Origin: CAZVFH01 sp964626415
GTDB taxonomy: Bacteria > Patescibacteriota > UBA1384 > XYA2-FULL-43-10 > CAINNR01
DNA length: 55,252 bases
Direction of reading: 5' to 3'
NCBI GenBank assembly: GCA_964626415.1
Contig: CAZVFH010000003.1
Span: 1-55,252, forward strand
Below, piece by piece: positions 14,347 through 23,421 of the stretch (position 1 is its first letter; each line of letters starts with the position of its first letter). Below the pieces are notes generated by a model. That model did not search any database. It saw only the letters and a list, made by a program, of their open reading frames with translations, and was not told the DNA's origin. Made by a program: the position numbers and the translations under genes.

Positions 14347-14985
14347 ATGAATAGAGAAGAAAAAATCAAGAAACTTGATGAGCTTCAAAAGGAAGTTTCC
14401 GGTTGCGGAAAATGTTCACTCTCCAAAACCCGAACGCAAACGGTTTTTGGTGAAGGCGATCCGGATTCAGAGATTTTCTTTGTCGGCGAAGCACCGGGTT
14501 ACAACGAAGATCAGCAGGGAATTCCATTTTGTGGAGCCGCAGGAAAATTTTTGGATCAACTTCTTGCGTCAATTGAACTTGATCGTAACAAGGTCTACAT
14601 TGCCAATACTTTAAAATGCCGGCCGCCGGATAATCGCGATCCCGAACCGGAGGAGAAAACCGCTTGCCGTGATTATCTAACCCAGCAAGTTGAAATAATA
14701 AGTCCGAAAATTATTATTACCATGGGCCGCCACTCAACCGAGACATATTTGCCGGGAATCGGTGGAATTACCAAAACCCGGGCAAAATTGTTTCGCCGTC
14801 CGAACGGTCGCTTCTATTTCCCGCTTTATCATCCAGCAGCCGCGCTTCACAATGGTTCCTTGCGTCGGACATTGGAGGATGACTTTAAAAAAATTCCCGA
14901 AGCGATAAAAAAAGTCAAAGCGGAATTAGAGAAAGTTGTAGAAAAAGTGGAAGAAAAGAAAGTTAAGAATTTGAAACTATTCTAA
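14347..14985 (+). CDS. family 4 uracil-DNA glycosylase, iron-sulfur type
   Basis: This 212-aa enzyme excises uracil from DNA in base-excision repair. It has the CGKC pair near residue 20 and two further cysteines (LKCRPPDNRDP and EKTACRDYL) that would bind the [4Fe-4S] cluster. Motif 1 is VGEAPGYNEDQQGIPFCG, and LYHPAAALHN is the C-terminal active-site motif. The last 20 residues form a Lys/Glu-rich helix beyond the usual end. It has its own promoter at 14234 and is followed by a palindromic repeat. Confidence 0.92.
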   Translation: MNREEKIKKLDELQKEVSGCGKCSLSKTRTQTVFGEGDPDSEIFFVGEAPGYNEDQQGIPFCGAAGKFLDQLLASIELDRNKVYIANTLKCRPPDNRDPEPEEKTACRDYLTQQVEIISPKIIITMGRHSTETYLPGIGGITKTRAKLFRRPNGRFYFPLYHPAAALHNGSLRRTLEDDFKKIPEAIKKVKAELEKVVEKVEEKKVKNLKLF

Positions 14986-14986
14986 G

Positions 14987-15112
14987 AAATTTTCAATTTT
15001 ATAATTTCCAATGAATTTTCAATGTATTAATTTCCAAACTTTCAATCATTGAAAATTGAATTATTGATTGTAAATTGAAAATTGCAAAATTAAAAATTAA
15101 TTATTGTACTCT
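14987..15112. repeat. TTTCCAATTTTCAAT palindromic repeat
   Basis: AATTTTCAATTTTATAATTT and CCAATGAATTTTCAATG steps at the left are complementary to CATTGAAAATTGAAT and TAAATTGAAAATTGC at the right, forming a long AT-only stem between udg and rnj. Confidence 0.65.
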
Positions 15113-15135
15113 TAATACAGAAAGGAGATTTTATT

Positions 15136-16935
15136 ATGATTACCAGTGAAAGAAAACCGGCACGTCGCCTTGCTCCGAGAAGTATGAATCGGAGTTTGTC
15201 CGGCAGCGGGCCGAATTTAGTTAAGACATTATCTTTCAGAAATGGCTCTGAAGGATTAGGGAAAAAACCGGCTTTGCGCTTCATCCCGCTTGGCGGGCTG
15301 GAAGAGGTCGGGAAAAATATGTCAATTATTGAATATGGCAATGACATTATTGTCATTGACATGGGTTTTATGTTCCCAAACGAGGATATGCCGGGGATTG
15401 ATTATGTTGTCCCCGATGTCAGTTATTTGGCGGAAAACAAGGATAGAATCCGCGGCGTAATAATTACCCACGGACATTTGGATCACACCGGTTCAATTCC
15501 CTATCTTTATGACCGAATTGGCGCACCGCAAATTTATTCGGCGCCGATGACAATTGGCTTGATTAAAAAGCGTCTTGAGGAGTTTGGTATGGAAAATCGG
15601 GTAAAACTGGCAACAATTATTCCGGGCGAAGAGATTTTACAGCTTGGAGTTTTTAAGATTGAAACATTTCGTCTAAATCATAATATCCCCGACAGTTTTG
15701 GTCTTTCAATCACGACGCCGGAAGGAATTTTGGTCTATGCGACCGATTGGAAATTCGATCATACGCCAGCTGATGGTCGGCCGACTGATTTTTCAAAACT
15801 GGCACAACTTGGCGGGCAGGGGGTTTTGGCGCTATTTTCTGACTCGACAAACGCTGAAAAACCCGGACATACGATTTCAGAAAAAGAAGTCGAGGATTCA
15901 TTATTTAAATTAGTTGAAAATGCCCGCGGCCGTCTGATTATCGCCACCTTTGCTTCGCTTATCTCTCGTATTCAGCAGATTTTAAATGTTTCGAAAAAAT
16001 TAAATCGCAAAGTTGCCTTTTCCGGTCGCTCAATGATCGCCAATGTCGAAGTCGCATCGGCACTAAAGGCCTTAGTTCTTCCCGAAGACACGATGATTGA
16101 TGCCGCCGATATCGGAAAATATCCTGACAACCGCGTTGTCATCGTTTGCACCGGTTCACAAGGTGAGGAACGTTCGGCGCTTACTCGAATTTCTGCCGGC
16201 GAACATCGGCAGATAAAAATCAAAAAAGGCGATACGGTAATTTTGTCTTCTTCGCCGATTCCCGGTAACGAGCGCTCGGTCTCGGAAGTTATGGATAATC
16301 TCTTTCGCGAAGGTGCCCGAGTTATTTACCAAAAAATGTTTGATGTCCACACTTCCGGACATGCTTATCAAGAGGACTTAAAGTTGATGATCGGTTTAAT
16401 CAAACCGAAGTTTTTTGTTCCGATTCATGGCGAGCGCCATAAGTTGATGATTCACGCCCAAATTGCCGCCGATCTTGGAATTCCGGAGGAGAATATTATG
16501 GTTTCTGATAATGGTCAAATAATTGAATTTGTCGCTGGTCGTGCTTCTGTCACCAACAAACGCGTTCCAGCTTCCTATGTTATGGTTGACGGGCTTGGTG
16601 TTGGTGATGTCGGCAATATCGTACTTCGCGACCGTAAAGCAATGGCTGCTGATGGCATATTTGTCGTCATCGTCACTGTTAATCACGAAAACGGTCAAAT
16701 TGTCACTTCGCCGGATATTATTTCTCGCGGTTTTATCTATATGCGCGAAAACGAAAATCTTGTTCATAAGGCCCGGGCGGAAATCAAGCGATTATTTTCC
16801 AAACATGTTGGCGATTCAAAACCTCGTGGTGATTGGGCGCTAATTAAAACCAAAATTCGCGAAGAGCTAGGCGATTTCTTGTACAAAGAAACCGAGCGCC
16901 GACCGATGGTTATTCCCGTTGTGATTGAGGTCTAA
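15136..16935 (+). CDS. rnj: ribonuclease J
   Basis: The 599-aa protein is a metallo-beta-lactamase/beta-CASP ribonuclease involved in mRNA turnover and rRNA processing. It shows RFIPLGGLEEVGKNM, the zinc motif THGHLDHTGSIPYL near residue 111, TFRLNHNIPDSFGL, YATDWKFDH, the beta-CASP region with FSDSTNAEKPGHT and FSGRSM, and the HVSGHA-like motif VHTSGHAYQEDLKLM with PIHGE. The C-terminal domain is present. About 45 basic Ser/Arg-rich residues precede the catalytic domain, longer than in Bacillus. AAAGGAG precedes ATG 15136. Confidence 0.95.
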   Translation: MITSERKPARRLAPRSMNRSLSGSGPNLVKTLSFRNGSEGLGKKPALRFIPLGGLEEVGKNMSIIEYGNDIIVIDMGFMFPNEDMPGIDYVVPDVSYLAENKDRIRGVIITHGHLDHTGSIPYLYDRIGAPQIYSAPMTIGLIKKRLEEFGMENRVKLATIIPGEEILQLGVFKIETFRLNHNIPDSFGLSITTPEGILVYATDWKFDHTPADGRPTDFSKLAQLGGQGVLALFSDSTNAEKPGHTISEKEVEDSLFKLVENARGRLIIATFASLISRIQQILNVSKKLNRKVAFSGRSMIANVEVASALKALVLPEDTMIDAADIGKYPDNRVVIVCTGSQGEERSALTRISAGEHRQIKIKKGDTVILSSSPIPGNERSVSEVMDNLFREGARVIYQKMFDVHTSGHAYQEDLKLMIGLIKPKFFVPIHGERHKLMIHAQIAADLGIPEENIMVSDNGQIIEFVAGRASVTNKRVPASYVMVDGLGVGDVGNIVLRDRKAMAADGIFVVIVTVNHENGQIVTSPDIISRGFIYMRENENLVHKARAEIKRLFSKHVGDSKPRGDWALIKTKIREELGDFLYKETERRPMVIPVVIEV

Positions 16936-16984
16936 AAAGTTGTAAGTTGTGAGCTGGTAAGTCGTAAGCAAAAAAAGAAACAAA

Positions 16985-17016
16985 AAAACCGCCCTGAGCG
17001 GAGTCGAAGGGCGGAG
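16985..17016 (-). terminator. terminator of the 17018 gene
   Basis: CCGCCC pairs with GGGCGG around a CTTCGACTCCGCTCA-type loop, followed on the minus strand by seven T. The loop sequence resembles common short repeats. Confidence 0.7.
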
Positions 17017-17017
17017 G

Positions 17018-17425
17018 TTAATATTTCAAGTTGCGTTTTCTTAATTTGGCGATCTCTTGTTCACACCTTTTTTCAACTCGCGCAAGTCGCGCTAATGTTA
17101 TTTCACGATTCAAAGAATTGAGAAGCGTTTCAAATTCTCGTTTGCATTTTGGACATTCGTAGCCAACAACATAACGAACGGTGCGTCGACTTCTGCCTCT
17201 GCCTTTGATAATTTCCTCTTCAAAAATCTCCAGATATTCGTCAGTTCCGCACTCCGGATTGGCGCAAAGATAATCTTCCAAAATTATCTCTTTTTTTCTG
17301 CCTGCAAATTTTTCCTCTATTAGCTGAATGTCGTGCCGCTGGCGTTCAGCTTTGGCTTGATTTTTCAACTCAATTCGACGGGCTTCTTTTTCTTCTAGCA
17401 TCCGCTTCTCGTCAGTCGGCTTCAC
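17018..17425 (-). CDS. zinc-ribbon-like hypothetical protein, 135 aa
   Basis: The protein has a charged coiled-coil-like N-terminus (residues 5-45), a central domain with CANPEC near residue 54 and YECPKCKREF near residue 90, and a helical basic C-terminus. The two cysteine pairs suggest a structural zinc site. The family is not recognised. A perfect AGGAGGTGA lies six bases before a GTG start. It is divergent from ftsK, with the two promoters sharing the 17426-17570 gap. Confidence 0.72.
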   Translation of the reverse strand: MKPTDEKRMLEEKEARRIELKNQAKAERQRHDIQLIEEKFAGRKKEIILEDYLCANPECGTDEYLEIFEEEIIKGRGRSRRTVRYVVGYECPKCKREFETLLNSLNREITLARLARVEKRCEQEIAKLRKRNLKY

Positions 17426-17473
17426 TCTTTTTCACCTCCTGTCAGGCGTTTGACTCACGATAGCAGAAATTGC

Positions 17474-17504
17474 TTTACAACACAAGAGAGTATTGTGGTA
17501 TAAT
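17474..17504 (+). promoter_or_regulatory. ftsK promoter
   Basis: TATAAT at 17499-17504 is clear. The -35 is weaker (TTTACA at 17474 or TTACAA at 17475, with spacing 18-19). Confidence 0.5.
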
Positions 17505-17570
17505 TAATTGTAGGAAGAAGTTACAGTAATAAGTTCAAAATCATAATTGAGGGGACTTTTCGGAGGTAAT

Positions 17571-19799
17571 GTGGGGCGAAAACGAAAATATCCAAAACAC
17601 AAGCAAAGAAGTCCAAAGTGGTTCCAGCGTGAAAACGAATGGGGTGATTATGTTTTTGACTGGACACTTGGGCTTGGTCCGGACACATGGCGAGAGATTT
17701 TTGGCATAATTTTTATGGTTGTCGCCGTTGTTCTCTTTCTTGGAATTTTCGGTTCTGCTGGTCGACTTGGTGAAAAGTTGCGACTTTTGGACTATAAATT
17801 TTTAGGTATGGTTGCCGGCTATATTTTGCCATTGGCGATTTTTTGGCTCGGAGCGATAATTTTATTTCCGCCAAAAGGCGGCGTTAGAGTAATTAAATTT
17901 TTCGGTATAGCTTTATTTTTTCTTTTTGTACCGGCAATGTTTCATCTTTTTATTCCGGAAGTTGACGCCAAGGGCGCCAGCGAAAACGGTGATGGCGGCG
18001 GAGTTGTTGGCTATTTGGTCTCGAACGCTTTTCGTCAAGCGATCGGGACATTTCCATCATTTTTAGTCACTTTTGTTTTGTCTTTTGTTTCAATAATGAT
18101 GGTTTTTGATCTTTCAATATCCAGTATTCTTGGTCGAAAGCCAATTAAAGATTTAGAAAAAATTGACGACGGCAAAGTCAAAATTCATCGCGGGGGCAGA
18201 GAAGAAGAACTTCCCGAAAGACCAAAAGGTGGGTTTTTTGCTGGGATTAGGAATCGCCTTAATTTTTTTCCGTTCAAACCAAGAATTACCGAGGACTTGC
18301 GAGCGCCAGTAATTGAAACGACTCCACTTCCTTCAACAAAAATTTCCTCTGGCCGGGTTTGGCAATTTCCAACACTTGATCTTTTGGTTGAATCAAATGA
18401 TGTTGCCAAGTCGGGCGATATTGGAAAGAATGTTGAAACGATAAAAAAATGTTTTTCTACCTTTGGAATCGAAGTAAAGATGCAAGATGTTAATGTCGGG
18501 CCGACGGTTACCCAGTACACATTGCGGCCAAACGAAGGAGTCAAGCTAAATCAAATTACCGCCCGTAATACTGATATTGCCTTGGCACTGGCGGCAAAAA
18601 GTTTGCGAATCGAGGCGCCGATCCCGGGGAAAAGTGCCGTTGGTATTGAAGTGCCAAATGTTGTCGCGGCAAAAGTGACATTAAAAGAGGTGATGATTTC
18701 CTCTCAATTTAAGACCCAAAAAAGCAAATTAGCAATTGCCTTAGGTCGTGATGTCGCCGGCACAGCAGTTGCGATTGACCTTGAATCAATGCCGCATTTG
18801 ATGGTGGCCGGTGCCACTGGTTCAGGAAAAAGCGTTTGTATCAACTCAATAATTTCGGCTTTTCTTTTTAACAATTCTCCGGAAGACATGCGCCTTCTTT
18901 TAATCGATCCAAAAAGAGTCGAGTTGACAAATTATAATGGCATCCCGCACTTGCTTTCTCCTGTTGTAATTGATGTTGATAAAACCATCTCAACATTAAA
19001 GTGGACGGTCTATGAGATGGAGAGGCGCTACAAAATTTTCTCTGATTCAGGAAAAAGAAATATTGCATCTTACAATGAGTTACCGGGACCCGAAGGTAAA
19101 TTGCCGTATATCGTTGTGATTATTGATGAGCTTGCTGATCTGATGGCGGTTTCGGCAAATGAAGTAGAGGCATCAATTGTTCGAATCGCTCAAATGGCCA
19201 GGGCAACCGGAATTCATTTAATTGTCGCAACACAACGTCCTTCGGTTGATGTCCTTACCGGTTTAATCAAAGCAAACATTACTTCGCGAATTGCCTTTGC
19301 AACTGCTTCAAATGTTGATTCGCGAACAATTCTTGATATGTCGGGAGCCGAGAAACTTTTAGGAAATGGTGATATGTTGTTTATCGGCAACGGGCTTTCG
19401 AAACCGAGGCGTATTCAGGGCTGTTTTGTTTCTGATAAAGAAATCAATTCTTTGGTTGGCTTTTTGAAAAATCAGGGAGAGGCGGAGTATGACGAGTCAA
19501 TTCTCTCCTTTCGTCCGGCAAAATTAGCCGGCAGCCATGGCGGAGGGTCAGTTGATGATGATTTATACGATGAAGCAATTCAAGTCGTTATGAACTCCGG
19601 ACAGGCATCGGCGTCGCTACTGCAGCGCCGGCTCCGCGTCGGCTACGCCCGAGCGGCCCGTCTTTTGGATATAATGGAAGAGGCCGGCGTAATTGGTCCA
19701 TCAAACGGCGCCAAACCGAGAGATATTTTGATGAATACTGATCAGCAGTTTGGCTCTGATAATGAAAACCAACATTTTTCAAAGGATGACAGGCATTAA
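17571..19799 (+). CDS. ftsK: DNA translocase FtsK
   Basis: The 742-aa protein pumps chromosomal DNA through the division septum. The N-terminal part has about four membrane segments (residues 45-190), then a charged linker. The motor domain carries Walker A AGATGSGKSVCIN near residue 413, LLIDPKRVELTNYNGIPHLL, Walker B VVIIDELADLM near residue 515, and IVATQRPSVDVLTGLIKANI. The winged-helix gamma domain (about 664-722, with SASLLQRRLRVGYARAARLL) would read KOPS-like sites. I use GTG 17571, four bases after GGAGG, instead of TTG 17547, which lacks a ribosome-binding site. Confidence 0.95.
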   Translation: MGRKRKYPKHKQRSPKWFQRENEWGDYVFDWTLGLGPDTWREIFGIIFMVVAVVLFLGIFGSAGRLGEKLRLLDYKFLGMVAGYILPLAIFWLGAIILFPPKGGVRVIKFFGIALFFLFVPAMFHLFIPEVDAKGASENGDGGGVVGYLVSNAFRQAIGTFPSFLVTFVLSFVSIMMVFDLSISSILGRKPIKDLEKIDDGKVKIHRGGREEELPERPKGGFFAGIRNRLNFFPFKPRITEDLRAPVIETTPLPSTKISSGRVWQFPTLDLLVESNDVAKSGDIGKNVETIKKCFSTFGIEVKMQDVNVGPTVTQYTLRPNEGVKLNQITARNTDIALALAAKSLRIEAPIPGKSAVGIEVPNVVAAKVTLKEVMISSQFKTQKSKLAIALGRDVAGTAVAIDLESMPHLMVAGATGSGKSVCINSIISAFLFNNSPEDMRLLLIDPKRVELTNYNGIPHLLSPVVIDVDKTISTLKWTVYEMERRYKIFSDSGKRNIASYNELPGPEGKLPYIVVIIDELADLMAVSANEVEASIVRIAQMARATGIHLIVATQRPSVDVLTGLIKANITSRIAFATASNVDSRTILDMSGAEKLLGNGDMLFIGNGLSKPRRIQGCFVSDKEINSLVGFLKNQGEAEYDESILSFRPAKLAGSHGGGSVDDDLYDEAIQVVMNSGQASASLLQRRLRVGYARAARLLDIMEEAGVIGPSNGAKPRDILMNTDQQFGSDNENQHFSKDDRH

Positions 19800-19912
19800 T
19801 AATTAAGAGTTCAGAATTAAGATCTCAAAATTATGGTATCCCGACTAGTCGGGAGTAACTATAATAGTCATTCCATAATTTTGCATTTTGATTTTTGCAT
19901 TTTAAATTTTTT
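19800..19912. repeat. dispersed ATTTAAA/TATAAT repeat, copy 3
   Basis: It carries the hairpin ATCCCGACTAGTCGGGA, TATAAT at 19860-19865 and ATTCCATAATTTTGCATTTTG, and lies directly before the RodZ-like gene. Confidence 0.75.
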
Positions 19913-19914
19913 AT

Positions 19915-20610
19915 ATGGTTGCTGCGGGATTTAAGCTACATAAAATTAGGGCATCAAGGCCTTTCGGTGAACGGCTAAGACGAGCCAGAAAACGGCTTGG
20001 GGTTGATTTAATAGAGGCGGAACTTGCGACCAAGATTAGAGCAAAATATTTAGAAGCGCTTGAGAATGAAGATTTTGAAGTACTACCAAATGATATTTAT
20101 GTTAAGGGTTTTGTCATCACTTACGCGAAATACTTGAAGCTTGATCCCGAGAAATTTTTTAATCTTTTTTTAAAGCAAAGATCAGCAGTTGCATATAGTC
20201 AACCAGCCAATTTTTTAGTCAAAAAAACAAAAACGGCAAAGAGTTTTATCTTATCTCCAAAAATATTGACTATCTTTTTTGTCGCCGTTTTATCAATTCT
20301 GGCCATCTCTTATGTGACTATCGGTGTTTATAATTTTACCTCTGTCCCACAACTTGAGATTTTTACTCCAGTGAACAATTCAGCAACAGCAGATGAAATT
20401 GTAAATATCACTGGCAAAACTGAGGAGAGTTCCCGTCTTTTTATCAACAAACAGTCGGTATCGATTGGTGAAAGCGGCAACTTTCAGCTTGAGCTTTCAC
20501 TTCAAAATGGGATTAACACTATCGTAGTTACATCGGAGGGAAGAAATAATCGAATTTCAAGCAAGATAATCATTGTTGAGAGAAAGATGAAAACGGCGAG
20601 TGGACAGTAA
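19915..20610 (+). CDS. RodZ-like protein: HTH, membrane segment, Ig-like domain
   Basis: The 231-aa protein has a cytoplasmic Xre-type helix-turn-helix of the RodZ class (FGERLRRARKRLGVDLIE, ATKIRAKYLEALENEDFEVL, VKGFVITYAKYLKLDP), one membrane segment near residues 118-142 and an exported domain with LEIFTPVNNSATADEIVNIT and NGINTIVVTSEGRN that resembles glucodextranase-B-like Ig folds. RodZ links the MreB cytoskeleton to wall synthesis. The position between ftsK and recA matches Bacillus. No mreB is in the window, so the partner is inferred. Confidence 0.82.
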   Translation: MVAAGFKLHKIRASRPFGERLRRARKRLGVDLIEAELATKIRAKYLEALENEDFEVLPNDIYVKGFVITYAKYLKLDPEKFFNLFLKQRSAVAYSQPANFLVKKTKTAKSFILSPKILTIFFVAVLSILAISYVTIGVYNFTSVPQLEIFTPVNNSATADEIVNITGKTEESSRLFINKQSVSIGESGNFQLELSLQNGINTIVVTSEGRNNRISSKIIIVERKMKTASGQ

Positions 20611-20623
20611 ACTGACAAATATG

Positions 20624-20719
20624 GAAGTAAAAACTACCACAGATCTATTGTCACTAATAAACACTGATAATTCTATCAGAGACAATCCGTGACGATAGAT
20701 CAGTGAGAGTTTATAATTC
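20624..20719. repeat. dispersed CACAGAT palindrome with -10 box, copy 2
   Basis: It runs from GAAGTAAAAACTACCACAG to CAGTGAGAGTTTATAATTC. TATAAT at 20711-20716 has GTGACG 17 bases upstream and points at recA. Confidence 0.8.
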
Positions 20720-20780
20720 ACTGTTCGATTCGTAATTTCGTTTTAATTAGTAATTTCGTAGGGGAACTGGGAGGAGTTTT

Positions 20781-21815
20781 ATGGTAAAAAAAGATGCCGG
20801 AAAAGAAAACACAAACAAAAATGACTCTATTAAAAAAGCTAAGTCCGAGGCGCTTGATGTTGCGCTGGCTTCGATAGAAAAGCAGTTTGGCAAGGGTTCG
20901 ATTATGAAATATGGTGCCGACACAAAATTAGATGTGGCGGTTATTCCAACCGGTTCGTTTGCGCTTGATTTAGCGCTTGGCGTCGGCGGTTTGCCACGCG
21001 GCAGAGTTGTTGAAATATATGGACCGGAATCATCAGGCAAAACAACTTTGGCAATTTCGGTTGCGGCGCAGGCGCAAAAACTTGGAGGTATTGCGGCTTT
21101 TATTGATGCCGAGCATGCTTTTGATCCGGAATATGCCAAAAAAATCGGCATAAATCTTGATGATCTATTGATGTCCCAGCCGGATACCGGTGAGCAGGCA
21201 TTGGAAATTTGCGAAACACTGGTCCGCTCAAATGCTGTTGATGTCGTTATTATTGATTCAGTTGCCGCTCTTGTTCCTCGGGCTGAAATTGAGGGTGAAA
21301 TGGGTGACTCAATGATGGGAGTCCAGGCGCGACTAATGTCGCAGGCGCTTCGAAAACTAACCGCTGTTATTTCCAAATCAAAAACAATGGTGATCTTTAT
21401 CAACCAGATTCGAATGAAAATTGGCGTAATGTTTGGAAATCCGGAAACGACAACCGGCGGTAACGCTTTGAAATTTTATGCTTCAGTCCGTTTGGAAATC
21501 CGTCGCAAAGCAACATTAAAACGCGGCGAGGAAAATGTTGGTAATCATGTCGGGGTTAAAGTTGTTAAAAATAAAGTTGCGTCGCCGTTTAAGACCGCCG
21601 AATTTGATATTATGTTTGGGATTGGAATTGATGCCGAAGGTGAAATTATTGATCTCGGCGTCGCGCAGGAAGTAATCGAAAAAGCTGGCGCTTGGCTTTC
21701 GTACAACGCTGAAAAAATCGGCCAGGGCAAAGAAGGTGCAAGAGCATTTCTAAAAGAAAATCCCAAAATCGCCGAAGAGATTAAGGCAAAAATTGTTGAG
21801 AAAATGAAAGAATAA
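20781..21815 (+). CDS. recA: recombinase RecA
   Basis: The 344-aa protein forms filaments on single-stranded DNA for homologous recombination and repair. It shows AIEKQFGKGSIM-type start (here ASIEKQFGKGSIM), Walker A GPESSGKTT near residue 81, IDAEHAFDPEYA, Walker B VVIIDSVAALVPRAE, the L1/L2 region with FINQIRMKIGVMFGNPETTTGG and the C-terminal domain. It lacks the long acidic tail of proteobacterial RecA. GGGAGGAG precedes the ATG. No LexA-type box was noticed; the probable promoter lies in the upstream palindromic repeat. Confidence 0.97.
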   Translation: MVKKDAGKENTNKNDSIKKAKSEALDVALASIEKQFGKGSIMKYGADTKLDVAVIPTGSFALDLALGVGGLPRGRVVEIYGPESSGKTTLAISVAAQAQKLGGIAAFIDAEHAFDPEYAKKIGINLDDLLMSQPDTGEQALEICETLVRSNAVDVVIIDSVAALVPRAEIEGEMGDSMMGVQARLMSQALRKLTAVISKSKTMVIFINQIRMKIGVMFGNPETTTGGNALKFYASVRLEIRRKATLKRGEENVGNHVGVKVVKNKVASPFKTAEFDIMFGIGIDAEGEIIDLGVAQEVIEKAGAWLSYNAEKIGQGKEGARAFLKENPKIAEEIKAKIVEKMKE

Positions 21816-21838
21816 TAATTAACAAAGAAAGGAGAATT

Positions 21839-22309
21839 ATGAGCGTGGAAAGTGGAAAAAGTATTGGTGAAGAATATGCCGATTGGAAAGCAGAAGGTCC
21901 AAAAGCAGAAAGTCCAAAAGAGGAAGATGTGTGGGCAGATGAAGCGCCCAAAGACGACCCCGAAACAATGCCAAAACCGACAAAGCCAGAATTTGTTGGA
22001 CGGCGATATGGCGAAGAGATAAACGATCGTACAAGAAACGAAAAATTAGAAAATTTTGCCAGAGAAATAGCGGTTTTCTTGGCAGACAATTTTATTTCAG
22101 GGCAACGTGATTTAACCCCGAAGGAACAAAATGAACTTTCTATTTTACGCTCTCACATCGCTGAAGCTCACAAAGGTAATCCAACTATGAATTTTGGCGA
22201 AGCATTTGAAGAAGCTGCAAGATATATGGAAAGGATGGACCCAGAAGGTGGTAAAAAATTTCGCCAAGAACACTACAACGAAATGGAAAAAGCTAGAGGC
22301 ATATATTGA
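21839..22309 (+). CDS. hypothetical protein, 156 aa
   Basis: I do not recognise this protein. The first 50 residues are acidic, Pro/Lys/Glu-rich and probably disordered (AEGPKAESPKEEDVW). From residue 60 it is helical, with REIAVFLADNFISGQRDLT and AFEEAARYMERMDP. There is no signal or membrane segment. AAAGGAG lies four bases before the ATG and only 23 bases separate it from recA, so it is likely cotranscribed with recA. Confidence 0.7.
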   Translation: MSVESGKSIGEEYADWKAEGPKAESPKEEDVWADEAPKDDPETMPKPTKPEFVGRRYGEEINDRTRNEKLENFAREIAVFLADNFISGQRDLTPKEQNELSILRSHIAEAHKGNPTMNFGEAFEEAARYMERMDPEGGKKFRQEHYNEMEKARGIY

Positions 22310-22440
22310 ATATGAATAACATTTAGAATAATTTGATCAACGATTTGCAAAATTGAAAGAAAAGGTACAAACAAGATTTTGAGCTACTATTCAAAGCAAA
22401 AATCAGTGAAAAAATAAAAGCGGAATAGTTATTATTGCAT
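22310..22440 (+). pseudogene. possible decayed coding remnant
   Basis: Between two hypothetical genes, one frame reads FDQRFAKLKEKVQTRF between stops and another reads FELLFKAKISEKIKAE before a stop. The two would join through one frameshift. The composition is protein-like (Lys/Glu-rich helix), so this may be a degraded gene end. It is too short to be sure. Confidence 0.3.
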
Positions 22441-23412
22441 ATGGCTGAAAGTGGTTTTTTTTTAAGCAAAGAACAATTGGAAGCTACCAAAGCTGATTTT
22501 TTAGTTGATCAAGAAAGGCAAAAAAAAGAAGCTGATAATTACGAAGTTTTTAAACCTGAAAATGCGATACCATTCGGATCTTTTTATTATAATTTGGTTA
22601 CAGGAAAATCCGAAGCTGAATTTATTGAGGCAATCCCGGATGACAAATTAAAGGAAGGCGCTACTGAGATTGCTCGATGTATTGGTTCTTGGCGGGACAA
22701 ACAAACCAAAAGATTTGATTCAGAAAATTTTGATGTTGAAAAATTATTGGCACAGATTTTTCCTGAGGTTGAAGTTAGTGATATTTTGAAATTTGACAAG
22801 CGTTATCATCTCGCGTCTTACAGTAGGGGGATATTTGTAATTCACATCAGCGAAGAATTGCTAAATAAAATTAAAAAGGTTACTGGCGATGAGTTAACTC
22901 AAGCTATGGCGGCTACTCACAAAGACATTGTCCAGTTTTTAATGATTCCGGATTATGGTGAGGAAGAAACAAACCGATTAGAGGAACCGCCACTATTAGC
23001 TCATGAAGCTTGCCATCTTATAACTAGAGAAATTATGTGGCAGGGACAAATAACTACTGATTATGATGATCCTGTGTGGCAGACAGCATTTTTGACATTC
23101 AGAGAAGAGCTGACTTGTAGAATTGTCGGCAGTCAATCTTTGGTTGGATATATTCACATTAGAAATATTACGCCAGAAGAAATTGAAAAGATTGGCGCTG
23201 AAAAAGTTGAGGAAGTCAAAAATCAAACCGGCGACACCAACACTTTACTTGGTGAGATTAATCGTCTGACAAGAAAAAAATGGAAAAATAACCAAGATTT
23301 AATTTTATCGGTTTTTCAATCACTAAATTTTAATGATTTGAGACGCAGATTGTGGGGCTATAAATTATATCTGGATACTTTGCCGATCTCCAAGAAAAAC
23401 GAAAATTATTAA
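22441..23412 (+). CDS. putative HExxH metallopeptidase, 323 aa
   Basis: A cytoplasmic-looking protein with LLAHEACHLITREIM near residue 185, which contains HExxH (His-Glu-Ala-Cys-His), and an acidic TFREELTCRIVG about 30 residues later that could supply the third zinc ligand, as in gluzincins. No signal peptide is visible. I cannot assign a family. ATG 22441 follows TATTAT by five bases with no Shine-Dalgarno, pointing to a leaderless transcript separate from recA. It is followed after nine bases by the four-helix-bundle gene. Confidence 0.7.
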   Translation: MAESGFFLSKEQLEATKADFLVDQERQKKEADNYEVFKPENAIPFGSFYYNLVTGKSEAEFIEAIPDDKLKEGATEIARCIGSWRDKQTKRFDSENFDVEKLLAQIFPEVEVSDILKFDKRYHLASYSRGIFVIHISEELLNKIKKVTGDELTQAMAATHKDIVQFLMIPDYGEEETNRLEEPPLLAHEACHLITREIMWQGQITTDYDDPVWQTAFLTFREELTCRIVGSQSLVGYIHIRNITPEEIEKIGAEKVEEVKNQTGDTNTLLGEINRLTRKKWKNNQDLILSVFQSLNFNDLRRRLWGYKLYLDTLPISKKNENY

Positions 23413-23421
23413 AACACAAAA

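Noticed and set aside
14283..14354. A possible 23-aa hydrophobic leader peptide starting at TTG in the uracil-DNA glycosylase leader.
   Set aside because: No ribosome-binding site and a rare start; the length and composition are expected by chance in AT-rich DNA.
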